Part shown: one piece after another, positions 32,166-40,882 of the stretch
Numbering within the stretch: position 1 is the stretch's first letter
Layout of the letters: each line of letters opens with the position of its first letter
Notes under the pieces: model-generated
Told to the model about the DNA's origin: nothing
The model's database searches: none
Seen by the model: only the letters and a program-made list of their open reading frames with translations
NCBI GenBank assembly: GCA_039698035.1
Contig: JBDKSW010000004.1
Span: 186,001-250,000, forward strand
Direction: 5' to 3'
Source: JAJFUI01 sp039698035
Lineage (GTDB): Bacteria; Planctomycetota; Planctomycetia; Pirellulales; Thermoguttaceae
DNA length: 64,000 bases
Position numbers and translations under genes: made by a program

Positions 32166-34034
32166 TCAGCGGCCCTTCGTCGTCTCGGGGGCGGCCGTCT
32201 TGCGTTGCTCGTTCGCCCACCAGACCGCCACTTTTTTCCTCGCGGCTTCATTGGCGAAGCGATAGCCCTCGAGGTGAAGGCGACGCAGCACGCCGTCCGG
32301 GATCGGCTGCAAACCGAACTCGCCCGGCAATGCGTGTCGGCGTCGGAGCAGCAGGGCGGCCGCCGTCGCGCCAACCTCCGCGTTCGGCAACGCGACGGCG
32401 AACGGACTCGAATCATCCTCGTCGTTGTCCTCCGACAACTGCTGGCGAATCATGCCCGCCGTCGGCATCGGCTCCATCAACAGGTCGCGCTGGCCGATCT
32501 GCCCGGCAAGCCAAGCATCCACGCCGGGCCACGGATCGCGGGCCGCGATGCTCAAGGCGGCGACCCAGTGCAGTCGGTACGGCCCCAGACCGTTCGGCGG
32601 CAAAAAGCGGTCCTTGGCAATCGCCTCGGCCAGGCCGGGCATCGCGTCCTTCGTCCCATCGTCCGCCAGCCGGGCACAAATCAAACCGAACCGACTCGGC
32701 CGGCCGCCCAGACGCATCGGCCCAATCGCCGCCAGGGGACTGTCGTCAATTGCCAGAAAATACCGCCCGGCAAAGCGAGACACCTCGGCCGCGCTGAGCT
32801 CGCCGAGCATCACCAACTCGGGCTCGTTCAGCGATCGCTTTTGCGCCAGCACGCGGTCGAGCGTCCGTCGGCTGATGGCAACCAGCCGCTCCGCTTCCGT
32901 GCCGCGAATTGCATAGGAATAGGCCATCCGGCGTCGCGGCGTCGGCAAATTCACCAGATGGAAGAAACACTGCTCGTACTGCGGATTGGGAAAGGCCTCG
33001 CCCACTGGATAGTCGCCCGGCAGCAACGAATTGCCGCTGACATAGTGGGCCGTGCGGTCGTCGGCCCGGTCGAAGTGCGTCGGCTTCGGGGCGTTCGGCG
33101 ACAGCGTCGGCACGCCAACCACCAAGTGTTGCTCGCCAAGCTGACGGCCGCCGCGCCAAAACTCGGCCACCAGCTCCGGCTTCATCCAATCCAGCAATTC
33201 CTTCAGCCTGGCAACCGCATCGGCCGGCGGCCGGGCCGCCAACCGCGCGTCCATTGCCTTCTTCAGTCGCGGCACATACTCGTCGCGCGCCAAAACGTCC
33301 ATCAACTCGCAACGGGCCGCTTCGCACCGCCGTCTGGCCTCGGCCGAACCGCGCAGCACGGCGGCCGGCGTTTGGATCGCGTCGAGCCACTCGCCGATCT
33401 GCCGATCGGAGATCACCGGCAACTCGAAACTGGTCGGATCTCCGAGCAGCCAAGCCGCCCGCGCCCGCTGCCGAACCGTCTCGAGCTGGCAACTTGCTTC
33501 CGTGCCGGGCTGGACCTCGGCCAACCGTCGCTTGATGCGATCCATCACCGGACAAACGAGCTTCGGATTCGTCAGAAGCCAACCGAGCCGCTGAACGGCG
33601 CCCACGCGAGCCGCATACGAGTCGGCCTCCACCTGACGCACCAACGCGTCTAATTCCTTCGGTGTGGCCTCGGCCGGCAACTTGGCCGGCGGCAGTGGCA
33701 ACAGCCGTGCCCACCGTGTCAACCGCCGCCGCACCTCAAACGAAAGATCCGCGCGAACCAACTGCCGCTGAAACTCGGCCGCAAGCAACGACCCATATTC
33801 CGGCTTTTCGATCAGTTCGCCAAGCCGACGGGCGGCCAACTCGCGGACCTCGAACTGATCGCTGTCCAATTCCGCAAGAAGCCGCGACACGCTGGCGGGC
33901 AATCGGCCCGGATTTTTCTCCGCCGCCGAGTCGTCGGCCCAAGCGACGGCCGCGGCGAGGACCAGGAAAAAAGCAAGCAGGACAAGCCGACGCATGCCGC
34001 GAACAGCCAGCCGGCGGCCGTCACCGAAAGCCAT
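32166..34034 (-). CDS. Secreted HEAT-repeat-like protein, planctomycete type
   Basis: A 622-residue exported protein with a signal peptide (MRRLVLLAFFLVLAAAVAWA, after a short basic lead) and a first domain with the motif LDSDQFEVRELAARRLGEL. This is the HEAT-like start seen in many planctomycete secreted proteins. The rest is helical with Arg-rich repeats. No catalytic signature is visible, although a central PNPQYEQCFFHLVNLPTPRR region may be a separate domain. The start at 34034 or at Met 33995 would both keep the signal peptide. The function is unknown. Confidence 0.7.
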   Translation of the reverse strand: MAFGDGRRLAVRGMRRLVLLAFFLVLAAAVAWADDSAAEKNPGRLPASVSRLLAELDSDQFEVRELAARRLGELIEKPEYGSLLAAEFQRQLVRADLSFEVRRRLTRWARLLPLPPAKLPAEATPKELDALVRQVEADSYAARVGAVQRLGWLLTNPKLVCPVMDRIKRRLAEVQPGTEASCQLETVRQRARAAWLLGDPTSFELPVISDRQIGEWLDAIQTPAAVLRGSAEARRRCEAARCELMDVLARDEYVPRLKKAMDARLAARPPADAVARLKELLDWMKPELVAEFWRGGRQLGEQHLVVGVPTLSPNAPKPTHFDRADDRTAHYVSGNSLLPGDYPVGEAFPNPQYEQCFFHLVNLPTPRRRMAYSYAIRGTEAERLVAISRRTLDRVLAQKRSLNEPELVMLGELSAAEVSRFAGRYFLAIDDSPLAAIGPMRLGGRPSRFGLICARLADDGTKDAMPGLAEAIAKDRFLPPNGLGPYRLHWVAALSIAARDPWPGVDAWLAGQIGQRDLLMEPMPTAGMIRQQLSEDNDEDDSSPFAVALPNAEVGATAAALLLRRRHALPGEFGLQPIPDGVLRRLHLEGYRFANEAARKKVAVWWANEQRKTAAPETTKGR

Positions 34035-34092
34035 GACCGGCGGCTCCGAGTGGACCGACGGGCGTCGTTGCAACCGAGATGAACCGGTGCGG

Positions 34093-34830
34093 CTATCCAA
34101 GCTCATTGAGAAAGGCGTCGAACGGATCCTCTTCCGACTCCTTGTTGGGCGCGGCCTTCGCCGCAGGTTTTGGCTCGACGGGTTCTTTCTTCGCCGTCGC
34201 GGCCGCGGGAACCCGTTCCGTTGGAGCATCGGCCTGGCGTTTCGCGGGGGACGCCGTCGCGGACTTCGCGCCGGCCGCTCGCGAATGGGTCGTGGCGGCG
34301 TGCGGCTTCTTTTCCTTGGTCAAAGGCGTTTTGGCCGTGCTTATGGTCTTGCCCTGCTTGGCCATAAGCCCCGTCATCACGTTGTCCACCGTCGAACCGG
34401 CCGCCACGCTGCCGACCGGCGTGTCACAAGAAACCGCCTCATCGACCGACTCGAAGTCGGGCGACTCGCTCTCGGCCCCCGGCGGCGGCACCACTTGGCG
34501 GCTGTCCAGCACGGGGGCAGGCAGTTTGTCCAATGGGCCGTCGTACTGGTACTCGGCCTTGAACGTCAGAGGCCCGATGGAAAACTGGCCGTCCGGGGGC
34601 AGCGGGGCAACCTTGATCCGCTGTTTGTCCACCACCGTCCCATTGAGCGAGCCCAGGTCGCGAATCATCAGCAGGCCATCAACCTCGTAGATCTCGCAGT
34701 GCTTGCGACTGATCATCCGATGGGCGACCGTCAGCGTGGCGTCTTTCGCGCGGCCAATAACCGTTGGCAGCTTAAGGGATATACTCCCTTTGCTGGCTTT
34801 GCCGGCGACGACAAGCAATTTCGCGTCCAT
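34093..34830 (-). CDS. FHA-domain protein
   Basis: A 245-residue cytosolic protein. Residues about 1-90 form an FHA phosphothreonine-binding domain with all the standard loops: VIGRAKDATL, MISRKHCEI and LGSLNGTVVD. Residues 95-240 are a low-complexity Ala/Lys/Pro/Thr-rich region, and a final acidic helix EEDPFDAFLNELG ends the protein. It probably recruits a phosphorylated partner. No Ser/Thr kinase is nearby in this window. It is transcribed towards the HEAT protein gene 58 bp away. Confidence 0.93.
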   Translation of the reverse strand: MDAKLLVVAGKASKGSISLKLPTVIGRAKDATLTVAHRMISRKHCEIYEVDGLLMIRDLGSLNGTVVDKQRIKVAPLPPDGQFSIGPLTFKAEYQYDGPLDKLPAPVLDSRQVVPPPGAESESPDFESVDEAVSCDTPVGSVAAGSTVDNVMTGLMAKQGKTISTAKTPLTKEKKPHAATTHSRAAGAKSATASPAKRQADAPTERVPAAATAKKEPVEPKPAAKAAPNKESEEDPFDAFLNELG

Positions 34831-35032
34831 AATAAGCTGTGTCCGACCTTCCCCCTATGGTAGTCGCTGCCCCGACGCGCGGCAACGGGCGAATCAAGAA
34901 ACGTTTGGCAATTGCACGACCTTTGCGGGCCACGGCGACCTTACCGAAACAAACCCGAGGCGACACCCCCCCACCACAGGGTAGGCTTCGGTTACCAAAG
35001 CCCCTATTTTATACCTTTCGTCGTAATTGCCC

Positions 35033-35060
35033 TTGAACCATGCCTATTAGCGTCTATAAT
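35033..35060 (+). promoter_or_regulatory. Promoter for tRNA-Gly (and possibly tig)
   Basis: TTGAAC (35033-35038), a 16 bp spacer and a perfect TATAAT (35055-35060). The tRNA starts about 40 nt below the predicted start site. With no clear terminator after the tRNA, transcription could continue into tig. Confidence 0.65.
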
Positions 35061-35105
35061 TTCGGGATTCGCCGGCGGCGATTCGAGGTCGCCAGGGCCG
35101 GCATT

Positions 35106-35178
35106 GCGGGTGTAGCTCAGTTGGTAGAGCACGACGTTGCCAACGTCGTTGTCGTGGGTTCGAACCCCATCACCCGCT
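35106..35178 (+). tRNA. tRNA-Gly (anticodon GCC)
   Basis: A 73-nt cloverleaf. The acceptor stem pairs GCGGGTG with CACCCGC, the D arm is GCTCAGTTGGTAGAGC, and the anticodon stem CGACG/CGTCG has loop TTGCCAA with anticodon GCC at 35139-35141. The T arm contains GTTCGAACCCC. The discriminator is T35178 and no CCA is encoded. It reads GGC and GGU. Confidence 0.97.
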
Positions 35179-35358
35179 CTTTGCAATCCCGGAACGGCAA
35201 CGCAATTTCGTTTGGCCGCCGCCGTTGTGACGCGGCTCTGGCAGACACGCTCGGTGAACCTGCTTCCTCGTGGCCGCTGAACGGACGCCGCTTTGCTCTT
35301 CTGGCCGCCTGCAACGCTTCATCCAAGGACGCCACGTCCAACCCTCAATTGCACCATC

Positions 35359-36897
35359 ATGGCTGATAACGAGAATCGCGAACTGGCCGACGACGAACTG
35401 AACACCGCTGAACCGGCCGTTGCAGAGGAAGAGAAGCCAGAGCGGCTCAACCTCGAAGTCAAGGTCGAGAACCGCAGCACGTGCGAGCGCCATGTGACGG
35501 TGACGATTCCGCACGAGGACATCGAACACTACTTCGACAAAGAGTTCAGCGAGTTGATGCCGACGGTCCATGTCCCCGGCTTCCGCCCAGGCCATGCGCC
35601 GCGGAAACTGGTCGAGACCCGGTTTCGCAAGGAAGTTGCGGACAAGGTCAAGAGCGAGCTGTTGATGAACTGCCTCGCCCAGGTCAACGACGACGAAAAG
35701 CTGTCGGCCATCAGCGAGCCGGATTTCGACTTCGCTGCGGTCGAAATCCCGGCCGAAGGGGCCCTGACGTTCGAGTTCGACATCGAGGTGCGGCCCGAGT
35801 TCGAGGTGCCGCAGTGGAAGGGCCTCAAGATTGAGAAGCCGGTCCGCGAGTTCAGCGATGCGGACGTCGAAGACACACTGCAAGGTATCCTGGCGCGCCG
35901 TGGACGCCTGGCGCCCTTTGACGGTCCGGCCGAGTCGGGCGACTACATCACCACGAACCTGACCTTCAAGGACGGCGAGACCGTCCTGGCCAGCGCCGAC
36001 GAAGAAGTCATTCGCATCCGCCCCGTGCTGAGCTTCCGCGACGGAAACATCGAGCAGTTCGACAAGCTGATGGCGGGCGTTCGCGCCGGCGAGACCCGCG
36101 AGGGCCAAGCCCAACTGACCGACGACGCCCCGAACGTCGCCTTGCGAGGCCAGAAAGTCACGGCCATCTTCAAGGTGCTCGAAGTCAAGAAGCTCGAAGT
36201 GCCGGAGCTGACGCCCGATCTCCTCGAGGAGCTGGGCGACTTCCGCGACGAAGCCGAACTGCGCGACGCCGTTCGCGACCAGCTTGGCCGCCAATTGGAA
36301 TACGAACAGCACCAGCGAGCACGCCAACAGATCACGGCCGCGTTGACCGTTGCCGCCAACTGGGAGCTGCCGCCCGGCCTGCTGCAACGCCAGAGCCGTC
36401 GCGAACTGCAGCGAGCCGTCATGGAATTGCAGCGCAGCGGTTTCAGCGACGACGAGATCCGTTCCCACGAAAACTCCCTGCGTCAGAACAGCGCCGTCTC
36501 GACCGCAAGGGCCCTCAAGGAACACTTTATTCTCGAACGCATCGCCGAGGAGGAAAACGTCGATGCGGCCCAGGATGACTATGACGACGAGATCCGCCTG
36601 ATCGCCGCCCAAAGCAACGAGTCGCCGCGGCGCGTTCGGGCACGTCTCGAGAAATCCGGCTCGATGGACGTCCTCCGCAACCAGATTATCGAGCGCAAGG
36701 TGGTCGATCTGATTCTCCAGAACGCCACCTTCAAGGAGACTCCTTACGAATTCCGCCGCTCCGACGAGGCTGCCGTGGATCACGCCGCGGGCGGCGGCGA
36801 GCAGACCGAAATCCCCGAGGCCAAGTACGACGAAGGCCAAACCGTGCCCGAATCGCCCAAGGACGAGGGAGAGCAGCCGGAACACAGACCTCACTGA
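35359..36897 (+). CDS. tig: Trigger factor
   Basis: The ribosome-associated chaperone and peptidyl-prolyl isomerase that meets nascent chains. It has 512 residues, about 80 longer than E. coli. An acidic N-terminal extension (residues 1-35) precedes the ribosome-binding domain with the signature VPGFRPGHAPRKLVE, then a PPIase-like domain (around residues 190-275) and a helical C-terminal chaperone domain. A further acidic tail of about 40 residues rich in Glu/Pro ends the protein. Both acidic extensions are unusual in length. It is the first gene of tig-clpP-clpP, 181 bp upstream of clpP1; this order is common in bacteria. Confidence 0.96.
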   Translation: MADNENRELADDELNTAEPAVAEEEKPERLNLEVKVENRSTCERHVTVTIPHEDIEHYFDKEFSELMPTVHVPGFRPGHAPRKLVETRFRKEVADKVKSELLMNCLAQVNDDEKLSAISEPDFDFAAVEIPAEGALTFEFDIEVRPEFEVPQWKGLKIEKPVREFSDADVEDTLQGILARRGRLAPFDGPAESGDYITTNLTFKDGETVLASADEEVIRIRPVLSFRDGNIEQFDKLMAGVRAGETREGQAQLTDDAPNVALRGQKVTAIFKVLEVKKLEVPELTPDLLEELGDFRDEAELRDAVRDQLGRQLEYEQHQRARQQITAALTVAANWELPPGLLQRQSRRELQRAVMELQRSGFSDDEIRSHENSLRQNSAVSTARALKEHFILERIAEEENVDAAQDDYDDEIRLIAAQSNESPRRVRARLEKSGSMDVLRNQIIERKVVDLILQNATFKETPYEFRRSDEAAVDHAAGGGEQTEIPEAKYDEGQTVPESPKDEGEQPEHRPH

Positions 36898-37077
36898 ACT
36901 CGACGCGGCCATTGACGGCCGTCCGTAATTCAAGCGTTCTCATGCTTGGCGTGAGAACCGCACCATGGGCGACGCAAACCGCCGCCCAACCGACGCGGAG
37001 CGCCGGGAGACGCCTGTTCCCGCACGACGCAGGGGAACCTGAACTATCTGCAATCATCTCGCGATGAAGGATCGTCC

Positions 37078-37707
37078 ATGAGCGACCATTTGCGGCCAAC
37101 CGTCTTTGAACCGCGCGCAGCGTACCACGACTATCAACGCCAGAGGCAGCTAACGCTCGGCGACCTGCTCCTCGAAAATCGGATCATCCTCCTCCAGGGC
37201 GAGATCCACGACGGCAACGCCAACGAGCTGGTGATGAAGCTGTTGTACTTGCAGAGCGAAAATCGCCGCAAGGACATCCACTTCTACATCAATTCACCCG
37301 GCGGAAGCGTCAGTGCCACGCTGGCCATCTACGATACGATGCAGATCCTGAGCTGCCAGGTCGCCACGTACTGCGTCGGGCTGGCCGCCAGCGGCGGCGC
37401 GGTCCTCCTGGCCGGCGGCGCCAAGGGCAAGCGGTTCGCCCTGCCGCACGCCAAGGTAATGATCCACCAGCCTTACGGACAAGTCGGCGGTCAGGTCTCC
37501 GACATCGAAATCCAAGCGGCCGAAATCCTCCAAACTCGCGAATCGCTCAACGCCATCTTGGCCGCCCATACGGGCCAACCCATCGAGCGAATCGCCAAGG
37601 ATACCGACCGCGATTTCTACATGATGCCGGAGCAGGCCAAGGAATACGGCATCGTCGACGACATCCTGACCAAGCAAACGGTCGAAGTCAAAGAAGACGA
37701 CAAGTAG
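37078..37707 (+). CDS. clpP: ATP-dependent Clp protease proteolytic subunit, first copy
   Basis: A 209-residue ClpP serine protease. The catalytic Ser lies in GLAASGGAV, where most ClpPs have ASMGA. The His is in MIHQPYG and the Asp in KDTDRD. An extended N terminus (RAAYHDYQRQRQLTLGDLLLENRI) replaces the usual processed propeptide. SD GAAGGA lies 7-10 nt before the ATG. It is 30 bp upstream of a second clpP. By analogy with bacteria that carry two clpP genes, the two may form mixed rings. No clpX or clpA follows within the window. Confidence 0.95.
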   Translation: MSDHLRPTVFEPRAAYHDYQRQRQLTLGDLLLENRIILLQGEIHDGNANELVMKLLYLQSENRRKDIHFYINSPGGSVSATLAIYDTMQILSCQVATYCVGLAASGGAVLLAGGAKGKRFALPHAKVMIHQPYGQVGGQVSDIEIQAAEILQTRESLNAILAAHTGQPIERIAKDTDRDFYMMPEQAKEYGIVDDILTKQTVEVKEDDK

Positions 37708-37737
37708 CAGCCGGCCCCAAAAACGAAAAACATCAAC

Positions 37738-38328
37738 ATGACGCTCATTCCCTTCGTCATCGAAAAAAGCGGCCGCGAAGAGCGGGCGATGGACATTTAC
37801 AGCCGCCTGCTGAAAGATCGCATTATCTTTCTCGGCTCGCAGGTGACCGACGACGTGGCCAACGCCATCGTCGCCCAAATGCTGTTCCTGCAGTCCGAGG
37901 ACTCGAAGGCCGACATCCACCTTTACATCAACTCGCCCGGCGGAAGCGTCGCCGCGGGACTGGCCATCTACGACACCATGCAGTTCGTCAACTGCGACGT
38001 GGCCACGTACTGCCTCGGCCAGGCCGCTTCCATGGGCGCCGTGCTCCTCTGCGCCGGAGCGGCCGGCAAACGCAAGGCGCTGCCCAACGCGCGGATCATG
38101 ATCCATCAACCCCTGGCCGGCGCCGAAGGCACCGCCGAGGACATCATCATCCACGCCAAGGAGTTCATGAAGGTCAAGGAACGGCTCAATCGCATTCTTA
38201 TCAAACATACGGGCCACCCGCTGACCAAAATCGAACAAGATACCGATCGGGACCGCTTTATGTCGGCCGAAGAGGCGATGGAATATGGTCTGATTGATCA
38301 CGTCATCGAACACGCGGGACAAAGCTAG
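37738..38328 (+). CDS. clpP: ATP-dependent Clp protease proteolytic subunit, second copy
   Basis: A 196-residue canonical ClpP. The N terminus TLIPFVIEKSGREERAMDIYSRLLKDRI is the normal mature form. The catalytic Ser is in GQAASMGAVLL, the His in MIHQPLAG and the Asp in QDTDRDRFMS. It is closer to E. coli ClpP than the copy upstream. It lies 30 bp downstream of the first clpP in the same operon and is followed by a terminator-like hairpin. Ring composition and AAA+ partner cannot be judged here. Confidence 0.97.
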   Translation: MTLIPFVIEKSGREERAMDIYSRLLKDRIIFLGSQVTDDVANAIVAQMLFLQSEDSKADIHLYINSPGGSVAAGLAIYDTMQFVNCDVATYCLGQAASMGAVLLCAGAAGKRKALPNARIMIHQPLAGAEGTAEDIIIHAKEFMKVKERLNRILIKHTGHPLTKIEQDTDRDRFMSAEEAMEYGLIDHVIEHAGQS

Positions 38329-38343
38329 CGACTACTGTGGGGC

Positions 38344-38370
38344 GGCCGCCTGTGTGGCGGTCCAGCTTTT
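38344..38370 (+). terminator. Possible intrinsic terminator after clpP operon
   Basis: A 7-bp GC-rich stem (GGCCGCC with GGCGGTC, one G-T pair) around loop TGTGT is followed by CAGC and then TTTT. It lies 15 bp after the second clpP stop. The T run is short and offset, so confidence is modest. Confidence 0.4.
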
Positions 38371-38479
38371 CGATTACTTGTCGTTTTTGCGTCTTCTCAT
38401 TGAGCGTGCGTTCGGCCAAGGACGGCCTCACGGTCGCGTCGCGTCGCGGCGCCGGCCGGCATCGCAAGGAAGCGATACC

Positions 38480-39493
38480 ATGAAACCATGGCAATCCGTG
38501 CTCGTGGGTTTCACTTTGCTGGCAGCCGCTGGCTGCCGTACCGATCCGGCGATCACTCTGCTGGAACGGGACAACTTCCGCAAGGAACAGGAAATCTGGC
38601 GGCTCCGCGGCTGCATCGAAGACCTCCAGGACGAGCTGAACGCCAGCCAGCGGCGGGCAGAAGCCGCGCGACCCTCGTCGGTGCAATCCCACGGCCCTCG
38701 CGGCGCCAGCACGCCGCCGGCCACAGACGCACCGGACATGAATCAGCCGAACATCGAGATGCCTCAACAGGCCGCGCCGGAGGTGCCGGATGAGTTGAAG
38801 CGGCCCGCCAAGCGGCGTTCGCCAGCCATCCGCGACGAGCGCGGTCCTGACTCCTCGACGCCGGGCGGACCCAATATCGAGATGCCCGGCCCCGATCAGG
38901 GCAACGCATCGTCCGTGCGCCCAACGTCCGCGTCCGAAGAGGCGGTTGAACTCATCCCGTTCGAGCCGACGGGCGACAGTCGTCAGGCGGCCTCGATCAC
39001 GCTCGACCCGCGAATGACGGGCGGCATCAGCACAGGCAGCGGCGCGGGCGATCAAGGCCTGTTGGTCGTGGTCGAGCCGCGCGACGCCCGTGGTCGCACG
39101 GTCGACGCGCCGGCCGAGATGAGCGTTGTGGCCTACGATCCGGCCATTCAGGACGAAAGCGGTCACGCGATCCTGGTCGCCCGATGGGACTTCACTCGCG
39201 AGGAGACGGCCGCCCTGTTCCGCCGCGACGGCCAGCGGCAAGCGATCCATCTGGCCGGCGGATGGCCCCAAGAGCTTCCGAAGCACGGCCAATTGCACGT
39301 GTTCGTCCGCTACATCACGGCCGATGGTCGCAACCTCGAGGCCGACCGCGAGGTCGAGATCGCAATCTCCGACCCGGGGCCAACCCGGCCTGATCGCGTC
39401 GAGCGGGTCTCGGCCACCGAGCCGGCCCCCATCGCCCGCCGCGAGGAAGGGCCGAAACCACGCCGACCGCAGTGGTCGCCCAACCGACAGTAG
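38480..39493 (+). CDS. Planctomycete lipoprotein with coiled coil
   Basis: A 337-residue lipoprotein: signal WQSVLVGFTLLAAAGC with the lipid-modified Cys at about 19. Residues 28-60 form a charged coiled coil (LLERDNFRKEQEIWRLRGC and so on). Residues 60-165 are Pro/Ala-rich and disordered, with NIEMP repeated. Residues about 180-310 form a beta-sandwich-like domain (LLVVVEPRDARGRTVDAP, VARWDFTREE, LHVFVRYITADGR). This architecture recurs in planctomycetes, but I know of no assigned role. It lies about 150 bp below the clpP operon. Confidence 0.78.
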   Translation: MKPWQSVLVGFTLLAAAGCRTDPAITLLERDNFRKEQEIWRLRGCIEDLQDELNASQRRAEAARPSSVQSHGPRGASTPPATDAPDMNQPNIEMPQQAAPEVPDELKRPAKRRSPAIRDERGPDSSTPGGPNIEMPGPDQGNASSVRPTSASEEAVELIPFEPTGDSRQAASITLDPRMTGGISTGSGAGDQGLLVVVEPRDARGRTVDAPAEMSVVAYDPAIQDESGHAILVARWDFTREETAALFRRDGQRQAIHLAGGWPQELPKHGQLHVFVRYITADGRNLEADREVEIAISDPGPTRPDRVERVSATEPAPIARREEGPKPRRPQWSPNRQ

Positions 39494-39640
39494 GATTGCA
39501 CCTCCGAGATGCGGAGCATCCAGGCAAGGTGGGAAAGACTGCGGCGCAGCAAAATGGCGTAGGGCCAAGCAGCTCGTTTTGCTAGAATCCAGCTCGCCAT
39601 TGTAGTCATTTCAACGATGAGGGCTCCAAGGAGCGATTCC

Positions 39641-40624
39641 ATGCACTTGCGACTGATCTCCTGCACGCTGATCGCCGTGGCGTTGGCAACCGCTTCCGCC
39701 TTGGCCCAAAACAATCCTTTGCGGGAACAGGATAGGCAAGAACGGCCGGCGGGCCCCGATCAGCCGGTGCGTCCCGACGTGCCACGGCTCATCCAGCGGC
39801 CAGCCGACCAGCCGCAACAGCAGCCCGGAGCGCAGCAACCGGCGATGCAGCAGCCGCCCCCGCCGCCCTTCACCTTGACGCCCGAGCAACAGGCCGAGGT
39901 GGATCGGGTGCTGAAGCTTTGGGAGGACCACAACCGAACGATCAAGACGTTCGATTGCAAGTTCAACCGTTGGACGTTCAACGTCGTGTTCTCCCAGCCT
40001 GGCCAACCGCTGAAGCCGCAATTCATCGAACAGGGCGACATCAATTTCGCCGCGCCCGACAAGGGTCGATTCCGCCTCAACACGGAAGAAAAGGACGGAA
40101 AACAGACGGCGATCGACCCGATGCGGGCCGAGCACTGGCTTTGCGACGGCACGTCGATCTACCAATACATCCCGTCAAAAAAACGGGTCGAGCAGCACAA
40201 GTTGCCTCCGGAGCTTCGCGGCAAAGCGATCGCCAACAGCCCGTTGCCTTTCCTGTTCGGTTCCGACGCCCAAAACCTCAAGCAACGGTACTATATCCGT
40301 CTCGTGACGCCACCGGCTGGCGTCAACGATCAGATCTGGCTCGAGGCCTTTCCCCGCAGCCAGCAGGACGCCGCGAACTTCTCTTCCGCCACGTTGATCC
40401 TCGGCGCGAAGGATCTGTCACCGTGCGGGCTGGAAATGATCCAACCCAACAAGAAGGACTTCGTCCGCTACAGCTTCGAGAATGTCGCGATCAATGCTTG
40501 GCGAGGCCCCTTTGGCGGCGACCCATTCCGTCCCTTTACGCCGTGGGGTTGGCAAATGGTCCCCGACACGACGCCCGACGCGCCCGGCCAAGCGCAACGC
40601 GCCCCAAACGACGGTCGGCGATAG
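39641..40624 (+). CDS. Secreted TIGR03009-like planctomycete protein
   Basis: A 327-residue exported protein. The signal peptide is LRLISCTLIAVALATASALAQ. A Gln/Pro-rich linker (residues 25-80) leads to a LolA/LolB-like beta-rich domain (about 85-290) containing WEDHNRTIKTFDCKFNRWTFN, HWLCDGTSIYQYIPSKKRVEQ and LPFLFGSDAQNLKQRYYI. This pattern fits TIGR03009, a family restricted to planctomycetes, and is the best taxonomic marker in the window. The family is thought to resemble lipoprotein carriers; its function is unproven. A TAGAAT -10-like box preceded by TTGC lies at 39583-39588. The start at 39641 matches the signal peptide. Confidence 0.85.
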   Translation: MHLRLISCTLIAVALATASALAQNNPLREQDRQERPAGPDQPVRPDVPRLIQRPADQPQQQPGAQQPAMQQPPPPPFTLTPEQQAEVDRVLKLWEDHNRTIKTFDCKFNRWTFNVVFSQPGQPLKPQFIEQGDINFAAPDKGRFRLNTEEKDGKQTAIDPMRAEHWLCDGTSIYQYIPSKKRVEQHKLPPELRGKAIANSPLPFLFGSDAQNLKQRYYIRLVTPPAGVNDQIWLEAFPRSQQDAANFSSATLILGAKDLSPCGLEMIQPNKKDFVRYSFENVAINAWRGPFGGDPFRPFTPWGWQMVPDTTPDAPGQAQRAPNDGRR

Positions 40625-40833
40625 CGGGGCCAATCGCTCGGCTCAACACAGGCCAAGCCGCTCGAATTGCGGCCGTCGCCGACCGGTCTTGTCGCGTTCC
40701 GCAACGGCCATCGCTCGACCATTCAAGGCGGGACAACTTGCGCCAACCGTTGGTCGGCAAAGCCGATTCCCGCGGCGACCGCTTGTCCGTTTGTTTAAGT
40801 CGGCGTCAACCGCGACCACGTTTCTTGCCCGAT

Positions 40834-40861
40834 TTGACGCACCGCGCGGGAGCCCTATAAT
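40834..40861 (+). promoter_or_regulatory. Promoter for NfeD-family gene
   Basis: TTGACG (40834-40839), 16 bp spacer, perfect TATAAT (40856-40861), 21 nt before the ATG at 40883. A GGAGG SD follows at 40867-40872. Confidence 0.65.
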
Positions 40862-40882
40862 CTGTGTGGAGGTTCAGCAACT

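Noticed and set aside
35170..36933. A 587-codon minus-strand frame opposite trigger factor
   Set aside because: Trigger factor is unmistakable on the plus strand. The antisense frame overlaps the tRNA and has no motif.
39919..40860. 313-codon frame overlapping the TIGR03009-like gene in another frame
   Set aside because: The listed gene has a signal peptide and a family pattern. The other frame is Arg/Pro-rich and runs through the promoter of the next gene.
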